A DNA stretch of 7,389 bases from JBBKWQ01 sp037969115 (GTDB taxonomy: Bacteria; Actinomycetota; Acidimicrobiia; Acidimicrobiales; Ilumatobacteraceae): NCBI GenBank assembly GCA_037969115.1, contig JBBKWQ010000401.1, forward strand, positions 1 through 7,389, written 5' to 3'. This document shows, in pieces, positions 6,981-7,389 of the stretch. The translations under genes and the position numbers were made by a program. The stretch's first letter is position 1. Each line of letters begins with the position of its first letter. The notes beneath the pieces were generated by a model. It ran no database searches. It had not been told where the DNA came from and was given only the letters and a program-made list of their open reading frames with translations.

Positions 6981-6990
6981 CATGAACCCC

Positions 6991-7389
6991 GTGGACGTCG
7001 TCCCCTACCTTGCAGCACTCTCGGCCGTCGCCGCGCTCGCTCTCGCATACTTCTTCTACAAGTCCGTCGAGAAGGAGTCGCCCGGCAACGATCGCATGGT
7101 CTTCCTGATGACCGAGATCCAGAAGGGTGCCAAGGCCTTCCTGAAGAAGGAATACACGTGGGTGTCGGGCTTCGTGGTCATCATGATGGCGCTGCTGGCG
7201 ATCGTGATCGTGCCACTTGCTGCCGTCAGCTACCTGCTCGGCGCCGTGCTGTCTGGCACGGCCGGGTATGCGGGCATGACCGTGGCGACCATGGCGAACG
7301 CCCGCACCACCGAAGCCCGACACCCACGTGTATTCCTTCTTCAGGAAGGCCTTGGCACCCTTCTGGATCTCGGTCATCAGGAAGACCAT
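6991..7389 (+). CDS. hppA: Membrane-bound ion-translocating pyrophosphatase, N-terminal part, frame corrupted after about codon 109
   Basis: This is the start of an integral-membrane pyrophosphatase, which splits pyrophosphate and pumps H+ (or Na+) across the membrane; the full protein is usually 650-800 residues with about 16 helices. Seen here are a first membrane helix (about residues 4-24), the conserved cytoplasmic stretch MTEIQKGAKAFLKKEYTWV (about 40-58), a second hydrophobic segment (61-75) and the family-typical YLLGAVLSGTAGYAGM (81-96) followed by ATMANARTTEA (99-109). The loop between helices two and three looks short for the family, which I hold loosely. From residue 110 the frame reads RHPRVFLLQEGLG and onward, which is not pyrophosphatase but the reverse complement of codons 36-61 of this same gene. 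The catalytic motifs lie beyond the window. The ion pumped cannot be judged from this fragment. The gene is divergent from sdhCAB. If ATG 6982 were used, the protein would gain three residues. Confidence 0.85.
   Translation, partial: MDVVPYLAALSAVAALALAYFFYKSVEKESPGNDRMVFLMTEIQKGAKAFLKKEYTWVSGFVVIMMALLAIVIVPLAAVSYLLGAVLSGTAGYAGMTVATMANARTTEARHPRVFLLQEGLGTLLDLGHQEDH
7096..7174 (+). repeat. 79-bp inverted repeat, left arm (native hppA sequence)
   Basis: Positions 7096-7174 are genuine hppA coding sequence (MVFLMTEIQKGAK onward) and are an exact reverse complement of 7311-7389. The spacer between arms is 136 bases. Identity ends at 7174/7311; the next bases (T at 7175, whose partner on the other strand is G) differ. 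Confidence 0.95.
7311..7389 (-). repeat. 79-bp inverted repeat, right arm (likely fold-back chimera at the sequence end)
   Basis: These final 79 bases copy 7096-7174 in inverted orientation without a mismatch and stop at the last base of the window. On the plus strand they continue the hppA frame with meaningless residues; on the minus strand they re-encode the hppA N-terminal segment starting MVFLMTEI. The junction shows CGAAGCC, which would fit both the expected hppA sequence (codons for T-E-A) and the inverted arm, so a short microhomology probably guided the join. Confidence 0.9.

Noticed and set aside
7175..7310. The inverted arms with a 136-base spacer as a mobile element end, invertible switch or cruciform regulatory element.
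   Set aside because: Both arms are hppA coding sequence, no recombinase is near, and the right arm stops exactly at the sequence end, so an artefact explains it better.
6973..7389. A minus-strand gene starting at the window end and encoding MVFLMTEIQKGAK and onward.
   Set aside because: Its apparent pyrophosphatase start comes only from the 79-bp inverted copy; after the junction it reads antisense to hppA and is rich in H, G, D and R.
1..7389. Search for CRISPR arrays, tRNA/rRNA genes, insertion sequences, toxin-antitoxin pairs or defence genes.
   Set aside because: No repeated spaced units, tRNA-like cloverleaf, transposase or nuclease motifs were seen by eye; all coding space is taken by the six recognised genes.

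Overview
The window is high-GC bacterial chromosomal DNA that is almost fully coding. Compact gene spacing, two 4-base GTGA stop/start overlaps, several TANNNT -10 hexamers placed 6-10 bases before start codons (the actinobacterial leaderless pattern), a type-B succinate dehydrogenase and a membrane pyrophosphatase together suggest an actinobacterium. The protein flavour reminds me of Acidimicrobiia/Ilumatobacter-like lineages, but that is an inference from memory. No stretch without a gene exceeds 300 bases; the longest, about 200 bases, lies between sdhC and the pyrophosphatase gene.

Layout. Positions 16-1058 (minus strand) hold azlC-azlD, a two-subunit branched-chain amino acid exporter whose genes overlap by 4 bases. 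A 45-base divergent control region follows, containing a 12-bp near-perfect inverted repeat whose two arms each carry a -10-like hexamer, one facing each way. Positions 1104-3251 (plus strand) hold a glycoside hydrolase family 2 protein with a beta-mannosidase-like fold. It has Asp where the family's catalytic acid/base Glu is expected. This gene converges with the sdh operon across a small hairpin at 3281-3306.

Positions 3295-6787 (minus strand) hold sdhC-sdhA-sdhB, a complete three-gene succinate:quinone oxidoreductase of the type-B (b558) kind. It has one five-helix dihaem cytochrome b, a covalent-FAD flavoprotein and a three-cluster iron-sulfur subunit, with all expected cofactor residues present. 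About 200 bases upstream of sdhC, a proton/sodium-pumping pyrophosphatase gene (hppA) starts in the opposite direction. Only its first 109 or so codons look genuine.

The last 79 bases of the window are an exact reverse-complement copy of positions 7096-7174 inside hppA. The reading frame crosses into this inverted copy and becomes nonsense. The copy runs to the last base, which points to a fold-back chimera or assembly edge more than to biology, though a real inversion cannot be excluded from sequence alone.

Taken together this is mostly core metabolism: respiratory complex II and a pyrophosphate-driven ion pump, plus an amino acid exporter and a sugar-cleaving or sugar-binding enzyme. I found no defence system, mobile element, CRISPR array or RNA gene, and no convincing undescribed system. 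The points most worth a second look are the altered GH2 active site, the symmetrical divergent promoter and the terminal inverted repeat.
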